Positions 8,714 to 16,882 of a stretch of DNA of 64,000 nt are shown here, one piece after another. Under the pieces are notes generated by a model. It had not been told where the DNA came from, ran no database searches, and saw only the letters and a program-made list of their open reading frames with translations. Numbering within the stretch: position 1 is the stretch's first letter; each line of letters starts with the position of its first letter. Source of the DNA: Zeimonas sp046347945 (GTDB lineage: Bacteria > Pseudomonadota > Gammaproteobacteria > Burkholderiales > Burkholderiaceae_E); assembly GCA_046347945.1 (NCBI GenBank), contig JAXMFB010000022.1:3147-67146 (forward strand), written 5' to 3'. The position numbers and the translations under genes were made by a program.

Positions 8714-9164
8714 ACTCCCGCGTGTAGCGACCCAGCAGCTTGCCGATGCGCGGCAGCTCGTAGCCCAGCTGCGTGAAGGCGATCCCGCGGTCGAACGTCT
8801 CGTCGTACTCGGCGATCAGCCCGTCGCGCAGCCGCATCTGCGCGATCCCTTCGAACACGACCACCTGCCCGGCGCTCTCGGGTTCGCGCGAGCGATAGCT
8901 GAACACGTAGCGCGCATAGCCGAGGTCGCTCGAGGCGACCACGTCGCGGAATTGCCAGAAGAACGCCTCGCCTCCGACGTAGAAGCGCTCGAGCATCGCG
9001 GCGATCGTCTCGCGCCCCTCGTGCACCCCGAAGAAGCCGTCGTGGTACCGCCCGTCCGGCGTGAACAGCGACGCGAACCCGTCCGCATCGTGCGCGGCGA
9101 CGGCCCGGGCGAAGCGCCCGAGCAGCGCGGACAGGTGCGCAGCCGCCACGGCGTCAGCGGTCAT
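8637..9164 (-). CDS. SnoaL/NTF2-like protein
   Basis: 175-residue small alpha+beta barrel protein. LLGRFARAVAAHDADGFASLF, PDGRYHDGFFGVHEGRETIAAML and ARYVFSYRS are typical of NTF2-like/SnoaL folds (ligand-binding or small hydrolase/isomerase). Its start overlaps the 3' end of gshA by 11 bp, so the two are probably cotranscribed. Its own 3' end runs antisense into the GlxA-type gene. The last ~20 residues (RPDRAGRPPGG) are low complexity. The specific reaction cannot be deduced. Confidence 0.8.
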   Translation of the reverse strand: MTADAVAAAHLSALLGRFARAVAAHDADGFASLFTPDGRYHDGFFGVHEGRETIAAMLERFYVGGEAFFWQFRDVVASSDLGYARYVFSYRSREPESAGQVVVFEGIAQMRLRDGLIAEYDETFDRGIAFTQLGYELPRIGKLLGRYTREFTGSSAARAHLAARPDRAGRPPGGA

Positions 9165-10764
9165 CGCCCAGCGGCAGCTCGCCGGCCAGGTAACGTTGCC
9201 GGTAGGTCTCGAAGGGCATCTCGTCGGCGGCCTCGATGCGCCGCTGCTCGGCGAGCGACTCCTCGGCCATCCGGCGGAAGCGCTTCTCGGAGCCCTCGTC
9301 GAACGGCAGAGCGAGCAGCGCCTCGCGGTGCTGCACGGATCGAGCCAGCGCGAAACGCGAGAACGAATTGTCGAAGCCCTGCGCCATCTCGCGCAGGCTG
9401 CGCGCCGAGGGCGTGAGCGACGGATCGGCCAGCAGCGCCCCGGCCGCGGCGAGCGCGTGACGGTGAGGGGTGGCGCCTTCGGCGCGCGGGCTCGTCGCCG
9501 CGTCGAGCGCCGCCGCGATCGGCGCGCACTCTTGCAGCAATTCGCGGCCCCACTCGACGAGGCTCACCTCGTGGCCGCCATGCTCGAGGCGCAGCCCCGG
9601 CTCGCGGCCGTTCTGCGCCACCTTGTGCTGGTTGCGCGACATCGCCGCGATCTCCTCGGGCGTGTCGCGCGGGCTCTCGTCGAGCAGGCAATGCAGCAGG
9701 AACACGTCGAGGAAGTGCAGCGTGCCCGCCTCGATCCCGATCGGCGAGAACGGATCGAGGTCGAGGCAGCGCACCTCGACGTACTCCACGCCGCGTTCGG
9801 CGAGCGCTCGCAGCGGCCGTTCGCCGGAACGGATGCTGCGCTTGGGGCGAATCGTTCCGTAGAACTCGTTCTCGATCTGCAGCAAGGTCGCGGCCAACTG
9901 GCGGTACAGCCCGTTGCCGTCGTGGATGCCGATCCGCTCGTAGGCCGGATACGGCTCGCTCAACGCGCGCGACAGCGACTTCGAGTAGCTGTCCAGGCAA
10001 TTGAAGCTCACCGCCAGCGCGGCCTGCGCGTCGCTCTGGTAGCCCAGCGGCCCCATTCGCAGCGATGTCGCGTGCGGCAGGTGCAGCGTGCCTCCCTCGA
10101 GCTTCTGCAGGTTGTGCGGGTGCCCGGCCAGGAACGTGCTGCATGCCGCGGGCGAGGCGCCGAACAGGTACAGCAGCAACCACGAGCGACGCCGGAAGTT
10201 GCGGATCAGCGAGAAGTAGGACGCGGTGCGGTAGTCCTGCTCCGATCCGGCGTGGCCATCGGCCCGCTGCAGGATCGGCCAGGCCGCCTCGGGCATCGAA
10301 AAGTTGTAATGGATGCCCGAAATCGTCTGCATCCGCCGCCCGTAGCGGTGAGACAGGCCCTGCCGGTAGACGGTCTTCGCGCGGCCGACGTTCGACGTGC
10401 CGTAGCGCGCGAGCGGAATGGCGTCGTCGGCCGGCAAGCCACAGGGCATGCTCGCCGCCCACAGGATCTCGTCGCCGATCCCGCGGTGCACCGCCTGGTG
10501 GATCGCGGTCAGCTCGGCGAGACACGATTGCGCGTCGCGGTGCACGCCGGTGATCAGCTCGAGCTGCGACTCACTGAAGTCGGTGGTGATGTGGGGGTGG
10601 GTCAGCGCCGACCCGAGCGCCCGGGGGTGCGGGGTGTCGGCCAGCATCCCGTCGGCACGGGCGCGCAGGCTCTCCTTCTCGATGCCGCGCGCGAGCGCCC
10701 CCAGCAACTCCGGCGGCAGCAGGCGAAGGCGGTCGTTCAGGCGGCTCAAGATCGGAAACTCCAC
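9154..10764 (-). CDS. gshA: Glutamate--cysteine ligase
   Basis: Catalyses the ATP-dependent first step of glutathione synthesis in the cytoplasm. At 536 residues it fits the class I (gamma-proteobacterial type) enzyme. Recognisable family segments are GIEKESLRAR, HPHITTDFSESQLELITG, SMPCGLP, RYGRRMQTISGIHYNFSMP, YVEVRCLDLDPFSP and the C-terminal HREALLALPF. Translation appears to start at GTG; no strong ribosome site is seen. It lies between an upstream flavin reductase and the overlapping SnoaL gene on the same strand. Other redox or thiol genes (GST, OsmC) are nearby. Confidence 0.95.
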   Translation of the reverse strand: MEFPILSRLNDRLRLLPPELLGALARGIEKESLRARADGMLADTPHPRALGSALTHPHITTDFSESQLELITGVHRDAQSCLAELTAIHQAVHRGIGDEILWAASMPCGLPADDAIPLARYGTSNVGRAKTVYRQGLSHRYGRRMQTISGIHYNFSMPEAAWPILQRADGHAGSEQDYRTASYFSLIRNFRRRSWLLLYLFGASPAACSTFLAGHPHNLQKLEGGTLHLPHATSLRMGPLGYQSDAQAALAVSFNCLDSYSKSLSRALSEPYPAYERIGIHDGNGLYRQLAATLLQIENEFYGTIRPKRSIRSGERPLRALAERGVEYVEVRCLDLDPFSPIGIEAGTLHFLDVFLLHCLLDESPRDTPEEIAAMSRNQHKVAQNGREPGLRLEHGGHEVSLVEWGRELLQECAPIAAALDAATSPRAEGATPHRHALAAAGALLADPSLTPSARSLREMAQGFDNSFSRFALARSVQHREALLALPFDEGSEKRFRRMAEESLAEQRRIEAADEMPFETYRQRYLAGELPLGDDR

Positions 10765-10838
10765 CGGTTTCGATGCCCGTCGCGGTCCGGCGGGCGTCCG
10801 GCAGCGATCTTACCTGCTTGCCGCAGGCGAGCCGCAGC

Positions 10839-11375
10839 TCAGGGCATCCGCGACGGCAGGCGGACCGTCTCGCCGGCCACCATGAACGTGCCGTAGCCGC
10901 GATGGTGAAGCGTGCGCGGCGCGCCGCGAGACCGGTCCGCCCAGGCCGCGACGACCTCGAGGACGAAGAATCCGTACTTCGCGACCATCCGCGTGTCAAC
11001 GACCCGGCACTCGAGGCTGGCGAAGCACTCGCGGATCAGCGGCGCCGAGACGCGGCTCGCGGGCGCGGCCGTCAGGCCGAACGCGGCGAACTTGTCGACG
11101 TCGCGCCCCGACGTGTTGCCGCATCGGACCACCTGGTCGGCGAGGTCGCACTCCGGGACGTTGATCGCGCACTCGCGCGTGGCCTTCAGCGCCGCGAAGC
11201 TGTGGTTGCGGTCGCTGATCACGCAACCCACCAGCGGCGGCTCGAATTCCATCATCGTGTGCCACGACATCGTCATGACGTTCGGGCGCCCCTTGCGCGC
11301 CGTCGTCAGCAGCACGACCGGGCCGGGCTCGAGCAACTGGTAGACCTTCGACAGGGCGAGAGCACGCCGGGCCAC
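10839..11375 (-). CDS. Flavin reductase-like (FMN-binding) domain protein
   Basis: 178 residues with the flavin-reductase-like split-barrel fold. PVVLLTTARKGRPNVMTMSWHTMM near residues 19-42 and FAINVPECDLADQVVRCG-type sequence at 70-87 match the family that supplies reduced flavin or acts on small aromatic/nitro substrates. GTG start with a strong GAGGAGG five bases upstream. First gene of a probable operon with gshA (74 bp gap). Partner oxygenase not visible. Confidence 0.88.
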   Translation of the reverse strand: MARRALALSKVYQLLEPGPVVLLTTARKGRPNVMTMSWHTMMEFEPPLVGCVISDRNHSFAALKATRECAINVPECDLADQVVRCGNTSGRDVDKFAAFGLTAAPASRVSAPLIRECFASLECRVVDTRMVAKYGFFVLEVVAAWADRSRGAPRTLHHRGYGTFMVAGETVRLPSRMP

Positions 11376-11460
11376 TTCGACCTCCTCGTTCGAACGCCCG
11401 GCGTCGACCCGCGCCTCGACGCGGATCGAAGCACGGCCGATTCCGCGACATTACACTCGA

Positions 11461-11572
11461 TGGCCTCGAATCAGCGAGAGCACGACATGCCGAAAGAGCT
11501 CGAGAAGCGCGTCATCATCGTCACCGGCGCAGGTTCTGGCATCGGGCGCGCGGGCGCCGTCGCCTGGCCGCC
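11461..11572 (+). pseudogene. 5' stub of a short-chain dehydrogenase/reductase gene
   Basis: An ATG (11461 or 11488) opens into PKELEKRVIIVTGAGSGIGR, the canonical N-terminal beta strand and TGxxxGIG nucleotide-binding loop of SDR enzymes. Homology ends after about 35 codons, right where the convergent patatin gene ends (11587). The rest of the SDR gene is missing, so this looks like the residue of a deletion. It is divergent from the flavin reductase gene and probably marks its former neighbour. Confidence 0.6.
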
Positions 11573-11586
11573 GCGGGCAGCGCCGC

Positions 11587-12672
11587 TCACGCGCCGCCGG
11601 CCAACGAATCGCGGGGAAAGTCGCGCTCGAGGTCGACGGTCGAGCGCCGGCCGAGGTGCATGAAGTTGCGCGCCAGCCAGCCGTCGGCGGCATCGTAGCC
11701 GAGACGGTGCAACTGCGACAGCGTCGCCGGGTCGGCGGCGAGCCGGCTCGAATTGCCGAGCCGGGCCAGCTCGACGCCGCCGTCGAGCCGGTGCAGGCGA
11801 AGATCGTGCAGCCGCCGGAACAACGGTGCGCGGTAGCGCTCGATCGGCCTGCCCTCCTGGCGCAGCATCCACCTGACCAGCGCGATCGAGCGCAACTCCT
11901 TGAGCAGGCTGCCGTTGAACGTGATCTCGTCGATCCGCGCAAGGATGTCCGGGGCGCGCGTGGGCACCTCGTCGCGCTCGGTCGGGTTGATCTGCACCAG
12001 CAGCACGTCGTCGGCGCTCGCCTCGGCGATCAGCGGCAGCAGCGTCGGATTGCCGGTGTAGCCGCCGTCCCAGTAGGCCTCGCCGTCGATCTCGACCGCC
12101 TGGAACAGCATCGGCAGGCACGCCGACGCCAGCACCGCGTCGACGCTCAGCTCCGCGTTGCGAAAAACCCGCAAGCGGCCGGTGCGAACCTGTGTCGCGC
12201 CGATGAACAGGTCGACCTTGTCGCAGCGTCGCACCGCATCGAAATCGACCGCGTCGGCGATCACCTGGCGCAGCGGGTTGACGTTCAGCGGATTGAACTG
12301 GTATGGCGAGAAGACGTGGCTCGCCATGTCGAGATAAAGCCCCAGAGGCGTCCAGGCCGCGGCCGCGCTGCCGAACATGGCGCCGAACATGCCGCCGTTC
12401 AGCGGGTTGAGCCGCGCCGACGCGCCGACGCTCGCCCAGAATTCGCGCAGCGCCTCGCGTGCGGCGGTGCGACCGCCCGCCATCAGGCCTGCCGCCATGA
12501 CCACCGCGTTGATCGCGCCGCCACTCGAGCCGCTGATGGCGCTGATCTCGATGCGATCGTCTTCGAGCAATCGATGGAGCACGCCCCACGTGAAGGCGCC
12601 GTGCGCACCACCCCCCTGCAGCGCGAGATCGATCTTCCTGCGGACGCGCGACGATCTTCGTACGGTGCTCAT
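11587..12672 (-). CDS. Patatin-like phospholipase
   Basis: 361-residue lipid acyl hydrolase. It has the three patatin hallmarks: oxyanion loop LALQGGGAHGAF near residue 20, nucleophile elbow GSSGGA (Ser of GxSxG) near 45-50, and the catalytic Asp in WDGGYTGNP near 200. C-terminal region typical of proteobacterial cytoplasmic patatins (ITFNGSLLKELRSIALV). ATG at 12672 (MSTVRRSSRVRRKIDL) places the patatin domain at the start; upstream in-frame ATGs overlap the divergent GST promoter. No signal peptide. Confidence 0.93.
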   Translation of the reverse strand: MSTVRRSSRVRRKIDLALQGGGAHGAFTWGVLHRLLEDDRIEISAISGSSGGAINAVVMAAGLMAGGRTAAREALREFWASVGASARLNPLNGGMFGAMFGSAAAAWTPLGLYLDMASHVFSPYQFNPLNVNPLRQVIADAVDFDAVRRCDKVDLFIGATQVRTGRLRVFRNAELSVDAVLASACLPMLFQAVEIDGEAYWDGGYTGNPTLLPLIAEASADDVLLVQINPTERDEVPTRAPDILARIDEITFNGSLLKELRSIALVRWMLRQEGRPIERYRAPLFRRLHDLRLHRLDGGVELARLGNSSRLAADPATLSQLHRLGYDAADGWLARNFMHLGRRSTVDLERDFPRDSLAGGA

Positions 12673-12773
12673 GGATAATGGCCGATGCTGCCCGCCTGCG
12701 GCGATACGATCCGGTGACCGCGCCGGGCACGGCTCGGCACGATGATAATGGACTGCTCGCGGAGGCAAAGCGG

Positions 12774-13493
12774 ATGGGCAAGGAACTCGAGCTCTACATC
12801 GGCAACCGGAACTACTCGTCGTGGTCGATGCGGCCCTGGGTGCTGATGCGCCAGGCGGGCATCGACTTCGACGAGGTGCAGGTCCGCCTGGACTCGTACG
12901 CCTCCGACTCCGAGTTCAAGCGGCGCATGGCGGCGATCAGCCCCGCCGGCAAGGTGCCGGTGCTCAAGACTGTCGTCGACGGCACGCCGATGGCGATCTG
13001 GGACACGCTCGCGATCGCGGAATACCTGGCCGAGCGCTTCCCGACGCTGCACCTGTGGCCCGCGCAGCCGGCCTCGCGCGCACGGGCCCGCTCGGTCACC
13101 GCCGAGATGCACTCCGGTTTCGTCGCGTTGCGAAGCCGCTTCCCGTTCAACGTCGAGGCCAGCCTGCCGCAAATCGGGCAGCAGGTGCTGGCCGAGCAGC
13201 CGGCGCTGCGCGCAGACGTCGCGCGGATCACGCAGATGTGGAACGAGTGCCTCGGCGCATCGGGCGGCCCGTTCCTGTTCGGGGGCTTCGGCATCGCCGA
13301 CGCCTTCTACGCGCCGGTCGTGCTGCGCTTTCGCACCTACGGTGTACCGCTCGACGCCACTTGCGTCGGCTACGCGCGCCGCATCGTGGAATGCGCGGCA
13401 ATCCGCGAATGGATCGATGCGGCGCTGGCCGAGAAAGACTTCCTGCCGTCCGCGGAACCCTACCGCAGCCCGCCGAATGACGCCCGGGGCTGA
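12774..13493 (+). CDS. Glutathione S-transferase family protein
   Basis: 239 residues. The N-terminal thioredoxin-like domain has YIGNRNYSSWSMRPWVLMRQ, in which NYSSWS gives the active-site Ser/Tyr region of the family, followed by the cis-Pro segment GKVPVLK. The helical C-terminal domain ends FLFGGFGIADAFYAPVV. ATG at 12774 follows GGAGG. It may use the glutathione made by gshA nearby. Endogenous substrate unknown. Confidence 0.92.
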   Translation: MGKELELYIGNRNYSSWSMRPWVLMRQAGIDFDEVQVRLDSYASDSEFKRRMAAISPAGKVPVLKTVVDGTPMAIWDTLAIAEYLAERFPTLHLWPAQPASRARARSVTAEMHSGFVALRSRFPFNVEASLPQIGQQVLAEQPALRADVARITQMWNECLGASGGPFLFGGFGIADAFYAPVVLRFRTYGVPLDATCVGYARRIVECAAIREWIDAALAEKDFLPSAEPYRSPPNDARG

Positions 13494-13598
13494 GTCGTCG
13501 GCGTCGGCGCCGACCCGGCGGCCCTGCCAATGGCGTGAGGGCGACCGGTCTCGCGTACCATCAGGCTGAAACCGTCGATTTCGCTGGAGATCCTGGCA

Positions 13599-14045
13599 AT
13601 GAGTTCCGAACACGTCACAGTGCAGCTGGCGCAGAAACACGACTACCAGTTCGAGGTGGCCTACGGTGCCGACGTTCCCGGCCTGGTCGGCGACGAGCCG
13701 CCGCCGCTCGGACAGGGCGCGGGTCCGTCGCCGATCCAGCTGCTGGCCTCGGCAGTCGGCAACTGCCTGTCGAGCTCGCTGCTGTTCGCGCTGCGCAAGT
13801 TCAAGCAGAAACCCGAGCCGCTCGCCGCGGAAGTCACCGCCGAGGTCGGCCGCAATGCCGAGAACCGGCTGCGCGTGCTGGCGATCCGGGCGCGCCTGAC
13901 GCTCGGCGTGCCCGGCGGCACGCTCGAACACCTCGATCGCGTGCTCGGGCAATTCGAGCAGTTCTGCACGGTGACGCAGAGCGTGGCCGCGGGCATCCCG
14001 GTGACCGTGCAGGTGTTCGACTCCGAAGGCACGCAGCTCAAGTAG
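13599..14045 (+). CDS. OsmC family protein
   Basis: 148 residues of the OsmC/Ohr superfamily. GPSPIQLLASAVGNCLSSSLL carries the first conserved Cys and FEQFCTVTQSV the second; these two Cys reduce organic hydroperoxides in characterised members. Second gene after GST in the same direction, 105 bp apart. GGAG upstream of the start. Cytoplasmic. Could belong to the generic OsmC rather than the Ohr branch. Confidence 0.9.
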   Translation: MSSEHVTVQLAQKHDYQFEVAYGADVPGLVGDEPPPLGQGAGPSPIQLLASAVGNCLSSSLLFALRKFKQKPEPLAAEVTAEVGRNAENRLRVLAIRARLTLGVPGGTLEHLDRVLGQFEQFCTVTQSVAAGIPVTVQVFDSEGTQLK

Positions 14046-14067
14046 CACGCCAGGATCCGCGCGGTCT

Positions 14068-14120
14068 ATCCGGGCGTAGGGCCCCCCGAGGGCACCCGCC
14101 TGGCCTGCGTCCGCCCGGAT
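14068..14120. terminator. Inverted repeat between convergent genes (possible terminator)
   Basis: ATCCGGGCG (14068-14076) pairs with CGCCCGGAT (14112-14120), a perfect 9-bp stem with a 35-base loop, lying between osmC and the convergent RES toxin gene. There is no T-tract on either side, so if it acts as a terminator it is not a classic intrinsic one. Confidence 0.3.
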
Positions 14121-14136
14121 CGGTCATCCGCGCGCA

Positions 14137-14835
14137 TCAGCGTCGCCGGCGCAGGGGCACGATGCGGGGCTCGGGCGAGCCCGACCAGGTCAGCCGCCAG
14201 CCCTCGCCGCGCCGGACGTTGCCGACCACGGCTGGCCGGAAGCAGGCCAGGTTGACGCCCGCGGGGCGCCTCACGCTGGGGTAGACGACGCCGACCGCTC
14301 CCGCCCGCATCAGCCGTTCGGCGAGCTTCTGGGACGACCGGTAGCTGCGCGGATCCAGGCACGCGGCGAAGCGCGGGTCGCCGCGCAGCTCGTGGAACGC
14401 GTGCGTGAAGTCTGCCCGAAACGCCTCGTAGGTCACGCTGTCCTCGTAGCGCCCGATCTCGGCATACTCGACGCCCTTGTGGAAGGCGACCTCGGCCAGC
14501 GCGGTCTCGATCTCGAAGCTGCAGTACCAGGCCCCCCGATCGGGGCCATTGAACCGGCTGCCTTCCGGACGGGCGTGCGTGAACGCGGCGTTCACGATCC
14601 TGAAGTTCGGTACACCGAACACCAGCTCGTCGATCCCGATTCCCGGCAGCAGTCCGCGCTCGGCGCGCAGGCGCTCGTTGGTCGCGGCGTCCAGCTCGAA
14701 CAGGTCGGCGAGGTGCGCGTCGTCGGTCGCGATCGCCGCCAGCACCGAGTCTTCGACTGCCGCGAAGCGCGACGGAACGAGCCTGACCGTGTCGAACTGG
14801 CGCAGCAGCGTCGTGCGCGGAAGGGCCGCGCTCAC
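14137..14835 (-). CDS. RES-domain toxin (NAD+-degrading type)
   Basis: 232 residues. The RES domain is recognised by SRFNGPDRGAWYCSFEIETALAEVAFH, with the Arg, the Tyr/Ser and the GAWYCS segment that give the family its name, and C-terminal AVGVVYPSVRRPAGVNLACF. Characterised RES toxins (MbcT, RES of Pseudomonas and Sinorhizobium) destroy NAD+. A GTG start overlaps the antitoxin stop codon as GTGA, so translation is coupled. A longer in-frame extension upstream is antitoxin sequence in another frame and is rejected. Confidence 0.9.
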   Translation of the reverse strand: MSAALPRTTLLRQFDTVRLVPSRFAAVEDSVLAAIATDDAHLADLFELDAATNERLRAERGLLPGIGIDELVFGVPNFRIVNAAFTHARPEGSRFNGPDRGAWYCSFEIETALAEVAFHKGVEYAEIGRYEDSVTYEAFRADFTHAFHELRGDPRFAACLDPRSYRSSQKLAERLMRAGAVGVVYPSVRRPAGVNLACFRPAVVGNVRRGEGWRLTWSGSPEPRIVPLRRRR

Positions 14836-15272
14836 ACGCCGCCCCGGCGCGCGTCGAGCAGCTTGCGCACCGTCTGCATCGCCAGCAGCCCGCCGGAGAT
14901 CATGTAGGCCAGCGGCGTGGCGCCGCCGAAGATCGCGTTGCGGTTCGGCAGCCCGATCCACTGGTCTGCCAGCTCGTCGCCGTACAGGATGTGCAGCGCC
15001 TTGTAGATGCCGACGAGATACGAGATCCGCGTGATGCGATCGACGTCGAGCAGCCGGTCGGGCTTCTTCTTCCACTCGTACCACGCGCTGCTCGACAGGC
15101 CGCCGAGCAGCGCGCGGGCATCCTCGTCGCGCAGCTTCCACCGGTCGGCCAGCGCGAAGAAGCCGAGCAGCGCCGAACGCGACAGGCGCGCACGGTGCTC
15201 CTTCGACGCGAGGTCGACGATCGGGTCGGGCGCAAAGCGGCTCGACGGATAGGCAGGCCGCGCAAGGCTCAA
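14832..15272 (-). CDS. Xre/MbcA/ParS-type antitoxin
   Basis: 146 residues: an N-terminal helical DNA-binding part (SALLGFFALADRWKLRDEDARALLG) and a C-terminal DUF2384-like toxin-binding domain (RISYLVGIYKALHILYGDE, then WIGLPNRNAIFGGATPLAYM), the standard partner of RES toxins. The start is a TTG with GGAG six bases upstream; no in-frame ATG occurs near the N-terminus. Expected to neutralise the RES protein and to repress the operon through the inverted repeat just upstream. Confidence 0.9.
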   Translation of the reverse strand: MSLARPAYPSSRFAPDPIVDLASKEHRARLSRSALLGFFALADRWKLRDEDARALLGGLSSSAWYEWKKKPDRLLDVDRITRISYLVGIYKALHILYGDELADQWIGLPNRNAIFGGATPLAYMISGGLLAMQTVRKLLDARRGGV

Positions 15273-15278
15273 GTCATT

Positions 15279-15321
15279 CTCCGGATCGGGAGATTCTACA
15301 CTCCTTATCCGGAGTCGACAA
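15279..15321 (-). promoter_or_regulatory. Promoter and autoregulatory operator of the RES/Xre operon
   Basis: Read on the minus strand: -35 TTGTCG (15321-15316), 17-base spacer, -10 TAGAAT (15298-15293). A perfect inverted repeat CTCCGGAT...ATCCGGAG (15279-15286 and 15307-15314) has one half in the spacer and the other between the -10 and the ribosome site, the usual arrangement for repression by the antitoxin. Boxes are seen directly; the binding protein is inferred. Confidence 0.65.
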
Positions 15322-15368
15322 TTCCGGCACGCCGGCGGCGAGGAAGGCGTCCGCCGGGCGCGCCGCGC

Positions 15369-16790
15369 TCACTGCGACCGGCCGCGGATCGGACGAGGCC
15401 GCGTCAGCTCCTCGGGGCGCATCACCCGGTCGAGTTCCTCGCGCGACATCAGCCCGCGCTCGAGCACGATCCGGTAGACCGAGCCGCCCGTCGCGTGCGC
15501 TTCGGCAGCCACCGCGGTCGCGTTGGCGTAGCCGATGTAAGGATTGAGCGCGGTGACGATGCCGATCGAGTTCTCGACCATGGCGCGCAAGCGCTCGCGG
15601 TTCGCGGTGATGCCGCGCACGCAACGCTCGGCGAGCGTCAGGCAGCCGTTGCGCAGGTGCGTGATGCTCTTGAACAGGCTGTGCGCGATAATCGGCTCGA
15701 AGGCGTTCAGCTGCAGCTGGCCCGCTTCCGCGGCGTAGGTGACGGTGACGTCGTTGCCGATCACCTCGTAGGCGATCTGGTTGACCACCTCGGGGATGAC
15801 CGGGTTCACCTTGCCCGGCATGATCGACGAGCCGGCCTGCATCGCCGGCAGGTCGATCTCGTTGAGCCCGGCGCGCGGACCCGACGACAACAGCCGCAGG
15901 TCGCTGCAGGTCTTCGACAGCTTGACCGCGACGCGCTTGAGCACGCCGGAAAGCTGCACGAAGGCGCCGCAATCCTGCGTCTCCTCGATCAGGTCGGGCG
16001 CGGTCATCAGCTGCACGCCGGTGACCTCCGAGAGCCGCCGGCAAACCAGCGCCGCATAGTCGGGGTGCGCGGTGATGCCGGTGCCGATGGCGGTGGCGCC
16101 GAGGTTGATCTCGCGGATCAGGTCGCCGGCCTCGCGCAGCCGCTGCTGGTCCTCGCCGAGCATCGTCGCGTAGGTGGAGAACTCCTGACCGAGCGTCATC
16201 GGGACGGCGTCCTGCAGCTGGGTGCGGCCCATCTTCAGCACGTCGGCGAATTCGAGCGCCTTGTCGGCGAACGCGCGCCGCAGGGTTTCCATCGCGTCGA
16301 TCAACCCCGCGATGCCGAACCAGGCGGCGAGCTTGAGCGCCGTCGGGTAGACGTCGTTGGTGCTCTGGCTCATGTTGACGTGCTCGATCGGGTGCAGCAC
16401 CGCGTAGTCGCCGCGGACGCGACCCATCAGCTCGAGCGCGCGGTTGCAGATCACCTCGTTGGCGTTCATGTTCGTCGAGGTGCCCGCGCCGCCCTGGATC
16501 ACGTCGACGACGAACTGGTCGTGCAGCCTGCCGTCCCTCAGCTCTTCGCAGGCGCGCACGATGCCGCGGGTGCGCTCGTCGTCGAGCAGTCCCAGTTCGT
16601 TGTTGGCCATCGCCGCGGCCTGCTTGATGCAGGCCAGTGCGCGAACCAGCGCCGGATAGATCGAGATCGGCGTTCCCGTGATGGGGAAGTTCTCGAGCGC
16701 GCGCAGCGTGTGCACGCCGTAGTAGGCGTCGTCGGGAACCGCGCGATCACCGAGCAGGTCGTGTTCGAGACGGGTGCGATGCGGATCCAT
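15369..16790 (-). CDS. aspA: Aspartate ammonia-lyase
   Basis: 473 residues of the aspartase/fumarase superfamily; converts L-aspartate to fumarate plus ammonia. The signature loop GSSIMPGKVNP and the segments GGAGTSTNMNANE, HVNMSQSTNDVYPTA and TGITAHPDYA are present. The AspA-like opening (RLEHDLLG, VPDDAYYGVHTLRA) supports aspartase over class II fumarase. GGGAGG precedes the ATG. It lies downstream of nnrS and serA on the same strand. Confidence 0.93.
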   Translation of the reverse strand: MDPHRTRLEHDLLGDRAVPDDAYYGVHTLRALENFPITGTPISIYPALVRALACIKQAAAMANNELGLLDDERTRGIVRACEELRDGRLHDQFVVDVIQGGAGTSTNMNANEVICNRALELMGRVRGDYAVLHPIEHVNMSQSTNDVYPTALKLAAWFGIAGLIDAMETLRRAFADKALEFADVLKMGRTQLQDAVPMTLGQEFSTYATMLGEDQQRLREAGDLIREINLGATAIGTGITAHPDYAALVCRRLSEVTGVQLMTAPDLIEETQDCGAFVQLSGVLKRVAVKLSKTCSDLRLLSSGPRAGLNEIDLPAMQAGSSIMPGKVNPVIPEVVNQIAYEVIGNDVTVTYAAEAGQLQLNAFEPIIAHSLFKSITHLRNGCLTLAERCVRGITANRERLRAMVENSIGIVTALNPYIGYANATAVAAEAHATGGSVYRIVLERGLMSREELDRVMRPEELTRPRPIRGRSQ

Positions 16791-16882
16791 GGCGCCTCCC
16801 GGGGCGGGCTCGCGAATCCCGATGGTACGCGCGCGCAGCGGGCCGCGACGCGAGCCGCGCGTCCGGCGCGTGCTGCGGGGGT

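Noticed and set aside
14137..15141. A 334-residue version of the RES toxin with a long N-terminal extension.
   Set aside because: The extension is antitoxin coding sequence in another frame; the GTG at 14835 overlapping the antitoxin stop is the natural start.
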